Origin: Lachnospiraceae bacterium UBA7729
Lineage (GTDB): Bacteria > Bacillota > Clostridia > Lachnospirales > Lachnospiraceae
NCBI GenBank assembly: GCA_002482005.1
Contig: DLFD01000054.1
Span: 28,499 to 69,351, forward strand
Direction of reading: 5' to 3'
Length of the DNA stretch: 40,853 bases
The notes under the pieces were generated by a model, which saw only the letters and a list, made by a program, of their open reading frames with translations, did not search any database and was not told the DNA's origin. Below are positions 1 to 7,096 of the stretch, piece after piece (the stretch's first letter is position 1; each line of letters opens with the position of its first letter). A program made the translations under genes and the position numbers.

Positions 1-231
1 GCTGAATTTTCGCCAGCATGTAACTATGAATAATCTTCCCGTTTACACGCCAGCTTTTCGGCCTTTTTCCATGATTGAGCGGCCAGACAGGCATATCATC
101 CCTCATACGGTCAAATCTCTGGCGTGCGTTCCCAAGAATTCTTCCTGTTTACCCGCCGCGAAAAATTCCCCGGCATGCAATCTTGCCCTGATCTCTCCCC
201 TACATGCCGCTGAATTTTCGCCAGCATGTAA
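1..231. repeat. 23-nt direct repeat pair with degenerate copies
   Basis: The 23 bases at 1-23 recur identically at 209-231. They start GCTGAATTTTCGCC and end AGCATGTAA. Partial relatives occur near 158-180 (GCGAAAAATTCCCCGGCATG) and 256-285. No inverted-repeat ends or transposase are present, so this is called only as a dispersed or interspersed repeat of unknown origin. Confidence 0.55.
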
Positions 232-457
232 TCCATGGCAATTATCTTAGGAGCACGCCGGAAAAATTATCACGCCAGAAAATTACTTTTGAAAGCACTA
301 TTCGTCATCTTACCCAAAAATCCAAGGAAAGTTTCTGTCTTGATTTTTCACAGCTGTTGTGTCATCATATGGCTACACATCCAGATTAATCTAATCATCT
401 TGGAATCTTCTGTACTTCTTTTGTATTTCTTCCGTGTTTACCTTTCTTTTTCCCATG

Positions 458-520
458 CACATCCCAAACGTACTTCTGCATATTCCAGATGTACTTCCGC
501 ACATTCCAGACGTACTTCTG
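458..520. repeat. Three tandem 21-nt units
   Basis: Units lie at 458-478, 479-499 and 500-520 and share the pattern CAyATTCCArAyGTACTTCyG with a few substitutions. The array sits 44 bp upstream of the start at 565, with the ribosome binding site AAGGAG between them. Twenty-one bases is two helical turns, so a protein-binding array is possible, but simple slippage explains it equally well. Confidence 0.6.
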
Positions 521-564
521 GTCTGCTTATTATCTCATAACTCTTAAAAGGAGCGCTTCTGTCT

Positions 565-1506
565 ATGAATATGTACCAATCTTTTGACAATGAAATCGAT
601 TTTCTGAATGCGAGGATCGATTACCTCACCCACCTGATCAATGAAAAAAGAATGGCTCTCGACTGTGCCCCGCCTGGCTTCCTTCGCGGCAATTCTCACG
701 GGAAGGGTTATCAGTATTACCGGCGCCGCCCGGATTCCGATAAGTGGCAGTATCTGAGAAAGTGTGACAGAAAGATTGCGCAAAGTCTTGCCCAGAAAGT
801 TTATGATAAGAAAGTCCTTCAGATGGCTACCGCCGAGCGCTCTGCCGCTATCAGGCTTTGCTCCGTATACAGAGATGGCATGATCGAGGGATTATTCGAC
901 TCGATGCCGGAATTCTACCATGATATCGTGACTCCAATCGACAAGAAACCGGAAGATATTTATCATCATTGGTTCCGGCACAATTATAGTAGCAAGGGGA
1001 GATATTCAGATGAGAAAGTATATATCTCAAAGCTTGGCGAAGTGATGCGCTCCAAGAGTGAACTGTACATCTCGGAACTGTTCATTAAGTACAATATTCC
1101 CTATCTGTATGAAAAGCCTCTTGCCGTAAAGTCTCCACTGTCAAGAAGCGGCTACTTAACCCTCTTTCCGGATTTTTCCCTGATGGATTTTGTAAGAAGA
1201 AGGGAAATCTACTGGGAACATATGGGCTTCTGGGATAATGAAGTATATCGCAACGATGGTCTGCGCAAGCTGCGAACATATGACCGCAATGACATCAAGG
1301 TAAATGACCGGCTGCTGCTCTCTTTTGAGTCGGGTAAAGTTCCTGTAGACCTAGACTATCTCGAAAGTAAGATTAAAAGCCTCAGCATGTGCATGGCACC
1401 TGATATTGAAGAATATCAGGCATACGTTGCAAAGAGAAGTGCGGAAGTTGAGGCCAGGAAGTTGGCAGAAAAAACTCCGATTTCTGAAAGCATTGTCTGT
1501 TCCTGA
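565..1506 (+). CDS. Unassigned protein with a PD-(D/E)XK nuclease-like core
   Basis: A 313-residue soluble protein that I cannot assign to a named family. The N-terminal 70 residues look helical and charged, with a QYYRRRPDSDKWQYL stretch near 50-64. The middle part resembles a PD-(D/E)XK nuclease core: E166 in a KSELYISELF helix, then FPDF with D203, then YWEHMG with E218 and H219. In many small restriction-like nucleases of Firmicutes a glutamate helix, PDF and YWEH-G appear in this order. No partner methylase, helicase or toxin gene flanks it; the neighbour is a convergent cell wall hydrolase. AAGGAG lies about 11 nt before the ATG. A second ATG at 571 is a possible alternative start. Nuclease activity is inferred only from motif order. 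Confidence 0.7.
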   Translation: MNMYQSFDNEIDFLNARIDYLTHLINEKRMALDCAPPGFLRGNSHGKGYQYYRRRPDSDKWQYLRKCDRKIAQSLAQKVYDKKVLQMATAERSAAIRLCSVYRDGMIEGLFDSMPEFYHDIVTPIDKKPEDIYHHWFRHNYSSKGRYSDEKVYISKLGEVMRSKSELYISELFIKYNIPYLYEKPLAVKSPLSRSGYLTLFPDFSLMDFVRRREIYWEHMGFWDNEVYRNDGLRKLRTYDRNDIKVNDRLLLSFESGKVPVDLDYLESKIKSLSMCMAPDIEEYQAYVAKRSAEVEARKLAEKTPISESIVCS

Positions 1507-1547
1507 AAGCAATGTGACCAGTAAAATAGATTCTTTATTGTTCTGTA

Positions 1548-2312
1548 TTACTTGAACTTGTAGAAGTCATGCCCTCCATATGAGTAAAGGTATGTCAGTT
1601 TATCATCAAACCACTCGACATTGGCCTCGGCGGAATATTCCCGCGCCATAAAGAAAAGAGCACCTTTCGAGATATCCTCTCCGTCGACTGCCCGGTTGAC
1701 CGCAGACACAGTACTGTCCGTGATCTTCAGATTTCCCATGCGCCCATCCTGAGTCGGCGAAAACTGGGCAACTCCTCCAAGTTTCTGCCAGACAACATCG
1801 TAGACGCTGTCCGGAAAATGTTCGTCTTCTACTCTGTTGAGGATAACATTCGCAACAAGGAGCTTACTCTTCTCGTCTCCCCCTGTACACTCAGCTTCCA
1901 CAATATTCAGTAGAGTTGAATAATCCTTATAAGACATCGTATGGTTTGAAGCTATCACCTGGGACGCGCTGCTGCCGATCCGGGCTGCCATCTGCAAAGT
2001 CTGATCCTGGGTGTTATCGGAAGGCTGCTGCGCCACAGAAACATTCTGTGTCACATCTAATTCCTCCGCCATGGAAGAGATCCACATAGAAGTCTGTGTC
2101 TTCAGAAGCGACTTGGAAGAGCTTACCGTCTGCTGGTCCTCTTCCGTTCGTTCTGTCCCTGCACCAACCATGACCGAAGGAGCAATCCCATCTGCGTCAG
2201 CCGCATGATAATTCTTCGGAATAGAGACAGGCGCAAAAAGTGCTCCCGCAAAGATAACCACTGCAGAGGACACCAGTCCGAGCATCTTGCCGCTAAGCTC
2301 GATCCTCCGCAT
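1548..2312 (-). CDS. Cell wall hydrolase, SleB-like (Hydrolase_2 type)
   Basis: A 254-residue secreted or anchored peptidoglycan hydrolase. Residues about 9-29 form a hydrophobic signal/anchor segment after MRRIE. Residues 40-125 are a Ser/Gln/Thr-rich linker. The C-terminal 130 residues match the SleB/CwlJ catalytic fold: LLNIVEAECTGGDEKSK followed by VANVILNRV, with E141 in the place of the catalytic glutamate, then AQFSP and a C-terminal YLYSYGGHDFYKF. SleB-like enzymes act as lytic transglycosylases on wall or spore cortex. The start at 2312 is chosen because GGGAGG lies 6-7 nt upstream; the upstream in-frame start at 2351 lacks this. A consensus promoter about 290 bp upstream gives a long leader. 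A vegetative wall-turnover role is as likely as a germination role. Confidence 0.85.
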   Translation of the reverse strand: MRRIELSGKMLGLVSSAVVIFAGALFAPVSIPKNYHAADADGIAPSVMVGAGTERTEEDQQTVSSSKSLLKTQTSMWISSMAEELDVTQNVSVAQQPSDNTQDQTLQMAARIGSSASQVIASNHTMSYKDYSTLLNIVEAECTGGDEKSKLLVANVILNRVEDEHFPDSVYDVVWQKLGGVAQFSPTQDGRMGNLKITDSTVSAVNRAVDGEDISKGALFFMAREYSAEANVEWFDDKLTYLYSYGGHDFYKFK

Positions 2313-2417
2313 CTGTTTCCTCCCTTTTTTATGAATTGCCACGCCTCTCACCCCATCTCCATGATCCTGAGCTATAAACCAGAAGGTCCCTGGTTATCGT
2401 CGTTGAAGATACATATT

Positions 2418-2503
2418 GATCAGCTTCTCCGTATATGTTCCCGCCTGTCAGACTCTGATCGATCAGCTTCTCCGTATATGTTCCCGCCTGTCAGACTCTG
2501 ATC
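2418..2503. repeat. Perfect 43-nt tandem repeat in the hydrolase leader
   Basis: Positions 2418-2460 and 2461-2503 are identical. Each unit begins GATCAGCTTCTCC and ends AGACTCTGATC, so each unit has GATC at both ends. The pair lies in the presumed 5' untranslated region of the SleB-like gene, between its promoter (2604-2632) and its ribosome binding site. Confidence 0.85.
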
Positions 2504-2603
2504 GGCCTGTCATATCTTATGTTTTCGTACATCTTACGCTTTCATACTTTATGCTTTCATTCACCTTCACATCATATCGATGTTTCAGCCTCGTATATCG
2601 TCA

Positions 2604-2632
2604 ATTATAGATATGAATGTTGCGTGTGTCAA
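2604..2632 (-). promoter_or_regulatory. Consensus vegetative promoter of the SleB-like gene
   Basis: On the minus strand TTGACA (2627-2632) and TATAAT (2604-2609) are separated by 17 bases. Both hexamers match the sigma-A consensus exactly. Transcription would start near 2597, giving a leader of about 285 nt before the start at 2312. Confidence 0.8.
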
Positions 2633-2639
2633 TAAATCT

Positions 2640-2994
2640 ATAACATTTCTGTAATAATTTATAAATATTTGTGAAATTATCTTCTTGTTTTCTGGCAAAG
2701 TTTCACCAATGTCAAGTGGTCCCAGTCATTTCCCCCAAATACCTGGCATGTACTTCTCAGATTAGTGTCTGACTACATGCTGCCATTTTTTCTTCGACAT
2801 ATATATATTCATGAATTTATCCCGATAGCACGCCATCCCTTTCTGCTTTGGCATGTATTCCTGATATTTCTGTCCGTCTGCACACCGACAAGTTTACTTC
2901 TCGAATAAAAAAGCTGTCGCCAAAAGGGTGTTATTGAAAGCTGCCGCCAGATAGAGCTTCCGCAGGAAGTTTTTCCCTGTGAGGGCAGAAAGAA
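2640..2994. other. Gene-free AT-rich stretch; possible insertion-sequence end remnant
   Basis: No supported gene. Part of the stretch (about 2640-2690) is AT-rich. On the minus strand, 2690-2750 carries TATTTGGGGGAAATGACTGG followed by TTGGTGAAACTTTGCCAG. This reminds me of the repeated subterminal words of IS21-type elements, but no transposase or istB frame and no second end are present. I record it as a weak resemblance only. Confidence 0.3.
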
Positions 2995-3022
2995 AGCGCC
3001 AGCCCGTGTATGGGCTGGCGCT
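2995..3022 (-). terminator. Terminator of leuA
   Basis: Arms AGCGCCAGCCC (2995-3005) and GGGCTGGCGCT (3012-3022) pair perfectly over 11 bp with a 6-nt loop. On the minus strand the stem is followed by TTCTTTCT. It lies about 70 bp past the leuA stop, beyond the duplicated 3' end of leuA. Confidence 0.75.
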
Positions 3023-3026
3023 GGGA

Positions 3027-3144
3027 TTTTCTTCTCACTGGTCTTCTGCATTCGCCATGTTGTTCACTGCTGTCTGCAGTGCGCTTTTCCTTCTCACTGG
3101 TCTTCTGCATTCGTCATGTTGTTCACTGCCGTCTGCAGTGCGCT
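3027..3144. repeat. 59-nt duplication of the leuA 3' end
   Basis: The last codons and stop of leuA (3086-3144) are repeated at 3027-3085 with a period of 59. The extra copy still reads ALQTAVNNMANAEDQ-stop on the minus strand. The true end reads ALQTAVNNMTNAEDQ-stop. The copy therefore preserves 14 of 15 residues although it is downstream of the real stop and presumably untranslated. Confidence 0.85.
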
Positions 3145-4767
3145 GATGGATGCGCGGATGATATCAACGTCGACGCCGGCACCCCAGTAGAGCTGCTTTG
3201 TCTTGCGGCTTCTCACACCAACGTATGCGATCGCGCGGGAAGAAGAACTCTTCTCAAGTGCATGCTCTTCATAGGTATCGAGGTCGTACTCGAGTCCATA
3301 TACCTTCTTCAGCGCATTCGAAACAGCATTCAGACGGCCATTGCCGGAAGAAGTCGTCTCCTTGGATGTACTGCCGCACTGAGTCGTGATGGTAGCGACG
3401 ATGCCGTTATGCTGCTTGAAGTGGATCTGTGAGATGTTGTACGGCTCGCTGACATCCTCGAACCGGTCGATGAACAGGTCGAAGATCTCGTCCGGAGTGA
3501 GCTCCTTGTGTGACCGGTCGGACACATTCTTGACCTCATCACGCACAGCACTCGCCATAGCCTTCGGGACACGCAGGCCGAAATCGTGCTCCAGGATGAA
3601 GCCGATGCCGCCCCTGCCGGACTGGCTGTTGATGCGTATTACATCCGCGTCGTAGCTGCGGCCGATGTCGGTCGGATCGATCGGGATGTACGGAACCGTC
3701 CACAGATCGGAATTGTGCTCCTTCCGGTAATGCATCCCCTTGGAGATTGCATCCTGATGCGATCCGGAGAAGGCTGCGAAGACCAGAGCTCCGCCGTAAG
3801 GAGTCCGCGGGCCGACGTTCATGCCGGTATATTCCTGATATTTGTCGACGATGTCAAGCATATTGTCAAAGTGAAGCCCTGGATCTACGCCCTGACTATA
3901 CATATTCATAGCCAGAGTGACCACGTCCACATTGCCGGTGCGCTCTCCATTGCCGAAGATGGTACCCTCGATACGGTCGGCGCCGGCAAGGATCCCCATC
4001 TCGGCATCGGCGACACCGGTTCCGCGGTCATTGTGCGGGTGAAGGGAAAGGACTACACCGTCGCGGTACTTCAGATTCTCGGACATGTACTCGATCTGGT
4101 CGGCATAGACGTTGGGCATCGCCAGCTGGACGGTAGACGGAAGGTTGATGATCGCCTTGCGGTCCGGGGTCGGCTGCCAGACATCGAGAACGGCGTTGCA
4201 GACCTCAAGCGCGTACTCAGGCTCGGTGCCGGTGAAGGACTCCGGAGAGTACTCGAAGCGGTACTTCTCCCCCGCTTCCTCGGTAAGCTGCTTCAGAAGC
4301 TTCGCACCATCGACAGCGATCTGCAGGATCTCCTCTTTCGACTTGCGGAAGACCTGCTCACGCTGGGCAACCGAAGTCGAATTGTAGACATGGACGATCG
4401 CGTTCCTGCATCCTTTCAGCGCTTCGAAAGTCTTGCGGATGATGTGCTCGCGTGCCTGCGTCAGGACCTGGACAGTCACATCGTCCGGGATCATATCTCT
4501 CTCGATCAGGGCTCGGAGGAAATCGTATTCTGTCTCGGACGCTGCCGGGAAACCGACCTCGATCTCCTTAAAGCCGATCTCGACAAGAAGCTGGAAGAAC
4601 CTGAGCTTCGTCTCAAGATCCATCGGGACGACCAGAGCCTGGTTGCCATCGCGAAGATCGACCGAGCACCAGACCGGCGCATGGTCGACGTAAGATTTCT
4701 CAGCCCACTTGTGACCGGCAGACGGCGCAAGATAAAACTGACGGGTATACTTCTTGTAATTCATCAT
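3094..4767 (-). CDS. leuA: 2-isopropylmalate synthase
   Basis: A 557-residue enzyme of the long LeuA class. It condenses acetyl-CoA with 2-ketoisovalerate, the first committed step of leucine synthesis. Visible are the N-terminal CSVDLRDGNQ motif (about 34-43, catalytic Asp/Arg), GFKEIEVGFPAASETEYDF, and the metal-binding LHPHNDRGTG near 240-250, in a TIM-barrel of about 370 residues. A C-terminal regulatory domain follows, with the typical TTQCGSTSKETTSSGNGRL stretch, where leucine feedback usually acts. AAGGAG lies about 9 nt before the first of two ATGs. It follows hisIE by 295 bp, with a tandem repeat array and its own probable promoter between them. Other leucine genes (leuB, leuCD) are not in the window. 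The 3' end is duplicated downstream. Confidence 0.95.
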   Translation of the reverse strand: MMNYKKYTRQFYLAPSAGHKWAEKSYVDHAPVWCSVDLRDGNQALVVPMDLETKLRFFQLLVEIGFKEIEVGFPAASETEYDFLRALIERDMIPDDVTVQVLTQAREHIIRKTFEALKGCRNAIVHVYNSTSVAQREQVFRKSKEEILQIAVDGAKLLKQLTEEAGEKYRFEYSPESFTGTEPEYALEVCNAVLDVWQPTPDRKAIINLPSTVQLAMPNVYADQIEYMSENLKYRDGVVLSLHPHNDRGTGVADAEMGILAGADRIEGTIFGNGERTGNVDVVTLAMNMYSQGVDPGLHFDNMLDIVDKYQEYTGMNVGPRTPYGGALVFAAFSGSHQDAISKGMHYRKEHNSDLWTVPYIPIDPTDIGRSYDADVIRINSQSGRGGIGFILEHDFGLRVPKAMASAVRDEVKNVSDRSHKELTPDEIFDLFIDRFEDVSEPYNISQIHFKQHNGIVATITTQCGSTSKETTSSGNGRLNAVSNALKKVYGLEYDLDTYEEHALEKSSSSRAIAYVGVRSRKTKQLYWGAGVDVDIIRASISALQTAVNNMTNAEDQ

Positions 4768-4905
4768 GATGTCTCACTCCTTATAACTGTATATCGTCGG
4801 TAGCAGCTGGCTGCGGATCTCTCCGCGGTGAAGTGCTATCGATGTTCAGACTGCCTGGAGGACATATGAATATGTGCTCATAGGTTGATGGCTGCATTAC
4901 AGGTA

Positions 4906-4934
4906 AGCATACATTGTTTACCGGGAGTTTGCAA
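4906..4934 (-). promoter_or_regulatory. Probable leuA promoter
   Basis: On the minus strand TTGCAA (4929-4934) and TATGCT (4906-4911) are 17 bases apart. It starts directly after the 29-nt repeat array. The leader of about 130 nt contains a short hairpin GCGGA-GAGA-TCCGC near 4812-4826 but no recognisable T-box and no leucine-rich leader peptide. Confidence 0.5.
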
Positions 4935-4935
4935 G

Positions 4936-5078
4936 CATCCCCCATATATCACTGACGGTTGCAGCATCCCCCATATATCACTGGCGGTTGCAGCTTCCCC
5001 CATATATCACTGGCAGTTGTATAAACCCCATATGTCACCGGCAGTTGTATGAATCCCATATATCACTTGCGATTGGCC
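4936..5078. repeat. Five 28-29-nt tandem units derived from the hisIE 3' end
   Basis: Units at 4936-4964, 4965-4993, 4994-5022 and 5023-5050 are followed by a fifth, more diverged unit at 5051-5078 that contains the hisIE stop and last codons. The shared core is CCCCATATATCACTGGCGG. On the minus strand each unit carries a TGA or the like at the position of the real hisIE stop. There are no spacers, so it is not a CRISPR array. Confidence 0.85.
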
Positions 5079-6400
5079 AGTTCTTCTGCGATGTCTTCCC
5101 AGGTGAGACCCCTTTCGACCATCAGGACCATCATGTGGTACAGGAAATCGGCCATCTCGTAGCGGACTTCCTCAGGATTGGGATTCTTCGCCGCTATGAC
5201 GATCTCTGTGGCTTCTTCGCCGCATTTCTTCAGGATCTTGTCAATGCCTTTGTCAAAGAGGTAATTGGTATAGGAACCTTCCTTCGGATGGGCCTTGCGA
5301 TCGCTGATCACACCGTAGACCTGCTCGAGGACCTTCATAGGGCTGCGGTCGACATAATCTTTCTTCATGATCGTGCGGTAGAAACAGCTGCGGTTGCCGG
5401 TATGGCAGGCTGCCCCGACCTGAAGGACCTTTGCAAGCAGGGTGTCGTTATCGCAGTCGATCTTCATCTCTCTCACGTACTGGTAGTGACCTGAAGTCTC
5501 TCCTTTGACCCACAGCTCCTGCCGGCTTCTGGACCAGTAGGTCATGACGCCGGTGCGGACGGTCTGCTCGAAGGATTCCTTGTTCATGTATGCGACCATG
5601 AGGACCTCTTCGTTCCTGTAGTCCTGCACAACACACGGGACCAGGCCCTTCTCGTCCGTCTTCAGGTCTTCCCACCTGACCGTGCTCTCAAAAAGGTTCA
5701 GATCGACGCCTTTCGATCTGAGTTCCGCCTTCAGCTTCATGATATCGGTCTCCGGATCCCGGAGGATATCCTCGCAGAGGCCATCCACATTCTCGCTGGA
5801 AAGGATACTGAGTTTCTCCTCCGCGGATAGTTCCTCGCCTCCGCTCACGAACAGAGTAAGCGGGCAGCCGGACAGATTGGCGAACTCAAGTGTATCTTTC
5901 CGGTAAACAAAGACATCTGTCAGCACAACGATGGCGCTGGCATACTCGAGGACCCGTTTCTTCGACTCATCATCCAGGACTTCATCCTTTCGGGTATCGA
6001 CACAGATCCCGATCTTGTCCTTGCCGAAGCGCTTCGAAACTTCCTCCAGCATGTCCATGTTGGACTTCTTCGAGAAATTCAGGAATGCCTTGCGGGCGCC
6101 GGTGTAGAGGATCTTCTTCACATCCTCGACACGTTTGATATTGCCGAAGCCCCAGACCGGAATGTCGACCTTGCGGACGATCTCGCGCTCCAGGGTCAGG
6201 GACTCGTCATGGGCTGCATCGGCAGCCGCATCCGTCCCGCTCTCGCTCAGATCGAACACAAGGAGTTCATCTGCCCCCAGGTTCGAATAGTGCGATGCGA
6301 GTTCGACTGCGTCACCGCCCTGATAGGGCAAATGTTCCGTAAAGGAAGTGACGGCCTTGCCGCCCTTCAGAAAGATCGCCGAAACAAGTTTCTTCTGCAT
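5063..6400 (-). CDS. hisI: HisIE with an N-terminal HisF-like domain
   Basis: A 445-residue fusion. The C-terminal half is a standard HisIE, which performs the second and third steps of histidine synthesis. The cyclohydrolase part has CDNDTLL, QVGAACHTGNRSCF and MTYWSRSR (about 228-335). The pyrophosphohydrolase part has YTNYLFDKG, KKCGEEATEIVIAAKN and YEMADFLYHMMVLM (about 350-445). Residues 1-225 resemble the HisA/HisF barrel (AVELASHYSNLGADELLVFDLS, PVWGFGNIKRVEDVKKIL). However, the first catalytic aspartate of HisF is replaced: VSAIFLKGGKAV has F10 where HisF has D11. The second-half aspartate is kept (D135 in CVDTRK). The barrel is therefore probably not an active synthase. GGAGG lies 8 nt before the ATG. 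It is the last gene of the his operon. Confidence 0.9.
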   Translation of the reverse strand: MQKKLVSAIFLKGGKAVTSFTEHLPYQGGDAVELASHYSNLGADELLVFDLSESGTDAAADAAHDESLTLEREIVRKVDIPVWGFGNIKRVEDVKKILYTGARKAFLNFSKKSNMDMLEEVSKRFGKDKIGICVDTRKDEVLDDESKKRVLEYASAIVVLTDVFVYRKDTLEFANLSGCPLTLFVSGGEELSAEEKLSILSSENVDGLCEDILRDPETDIMKLKAELRSKGVDLNLFESTVRWEDLKTDEKGLVPCVVQDYRNEEVLMVAYMNKESFEQTVRTGVMTYWSRSRQELWVKGETSGHYQYVREMKIDCDNDTLLAKVLQVGAACHTGNRSCFYRTIMKKDYVDRSPMKVLEQVYGVISDRKAHPKEGSYTNYLFDKGIDKILKKCGEEATEIVIAAKNPNPEEVRYEMADFLYHMMVLMVERGLTWEDIAEELANRK

Positions 6401-6456
6401 GACAAAAATCCTCCGTCAGAGACATTTTTTCAGTAGGGATGCGGCAGCTGCCGGCA

Positions 6457-7044
6457 TCAGATGGTTCCTTTGGTCGACAGAACGTCCGTGATCCTCGGAT
6501 CGATCTTCGTCGCTTCGTCGACTGCCTTGCCGAACGCCTTGAACATGGCTTCTGCCATGTGATGGTCATTGCCTTCAGTCAGGACCTTCAGGTGCAGGTT
6601 CATCATGGCGCTGTAGGAGATGGCGTAGAAGAATTCCTTCACCATCTGAGTGGACATCTCTCCGATCTTATCTGCCTGAAATGGTGCTTCATAAGAGAAG
6701 GAAGGTCTCCCGCAGAGATCGACCGCACACAGGACAAGCACTTCGTCCATCGGAAGGATCCTGCTGCCATAGCGCTGGATTCCCTTCTTGTCGCCGACCG
6801 CCTCGCGGATCGCCTGGCCGATCACGATCCCTGTGTCCTCGATCGTATGGTGATCATCTACCGAAAGGTCTCCGTCGACCTTCACAGACAGGTCAAAAAG
6901 TCCGTGCCTTGCGAATTCATCCAGCATATGATCGAAGAAGCCGATGCCGGTATCGATCTGGGATTCTCCCGTTCCATCGATATTCAGCTGCACTTCTATG
7001 CTGGTCTCCTTGGTATATCTCTCAACTTCTGCGATTCGTGACAT
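6457..7044 (-). CDS. hisB: Imidazoleglycerol-phosphate dehydratase
   Basis: A 195-residue single-domain HisB, without the phosphatase domain found in enterobacteria. It dehydrates imidazole glycerol phosphate to imidazole acetol phosphate. Manganese-binding motifs are visible: TGIGFFDHMLDEFARHG (about 32-48), DDHHTIEDTGIVIG (about 62-75) and, toward the C-terminus, EGNDHHMAEAMFKAFGKA. Length matches monofunctional HisB. GGAGG lies 7 nt before the ATG. It follows hisD by 52 bp and precedes hisIE by 56 bp. Confidence 0.96.
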   Translation of the reverse strand: MSRIAEVERYTKETSIEVQLNIDGTGESQIDTGIGFFDHMLDEFARHGLFDLSVKVDGDLSVDDHHTIEDTGIVIGQAIREAVGDKKGIQRYGSRILPMDEVLVLCAVDLCGRPSFSYEAPFQADKIGEMSTQMVKEFFYAISYSAMMNLHLKVLTEGNDHHMAEAMFKAFGKAVDEATKIDPRITDVLSTKGTI

Positions 7045-7096
7045 GTAGGGTCCTCCACGGTAATGTTACAGCGGTAAGTCGTGCGCGCCTTTTTCT

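Larger units (their letters stand above)
1..564. other. Gene-free, repeat-bearing stretch
   Basis: I see no convincing gene here. Short open frames exist, but none has a good ribosome binding site plus a recognisable protein. The stretch is more AT-rich than the gene blocks. It holds a 23-nt direct repeat (1-23 and 209-231), weaker variants of the same words (GCCAGCATGTAA, GCCGGAAAAATT, GCCAGAAAATTA) between 140 and 290, and three 21-nt tandem units at 458-520 just before the next gene. The left edge is cut by the window, so the repeat cluster may extend further. Confidence 0.6.

Noticed and set aside
2809..3051. Small minus-strand frame of 80 codons downstream of leuA
   Set aside because: It overlaps the leuA terminator and the duplicated leuA end, and has no ribosome binding site or similarity I recognise.
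3586..4803. Long open frame (over 400 codons) on the plus strand opposite leuA
   Set aside because: It mirrors leuA codon periodicity, has no ribosome binding site or recognisable domain, and leuA itself is unmistakable. Similar mirror frames lie opposite hisD/hisG (7289-9229), ygiQ (13458-14876) and rfbA/rfbB (33467-35302).
4768..4900. T-box or leader peptide before leuA
   Set aside because: CACCGCGG is present, but the upstream part of the T-box consensus is missing. A 38-codon frame ending at the leuA ribosome binding site has no leucine run and no ribosome binding site of its own.
4936..5078. CRISPR array
   Set aside because: Units of 28-29 nt are contiguous with no unique spacers, and no cas gene is near. 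They derive from the hisIE 3' end.
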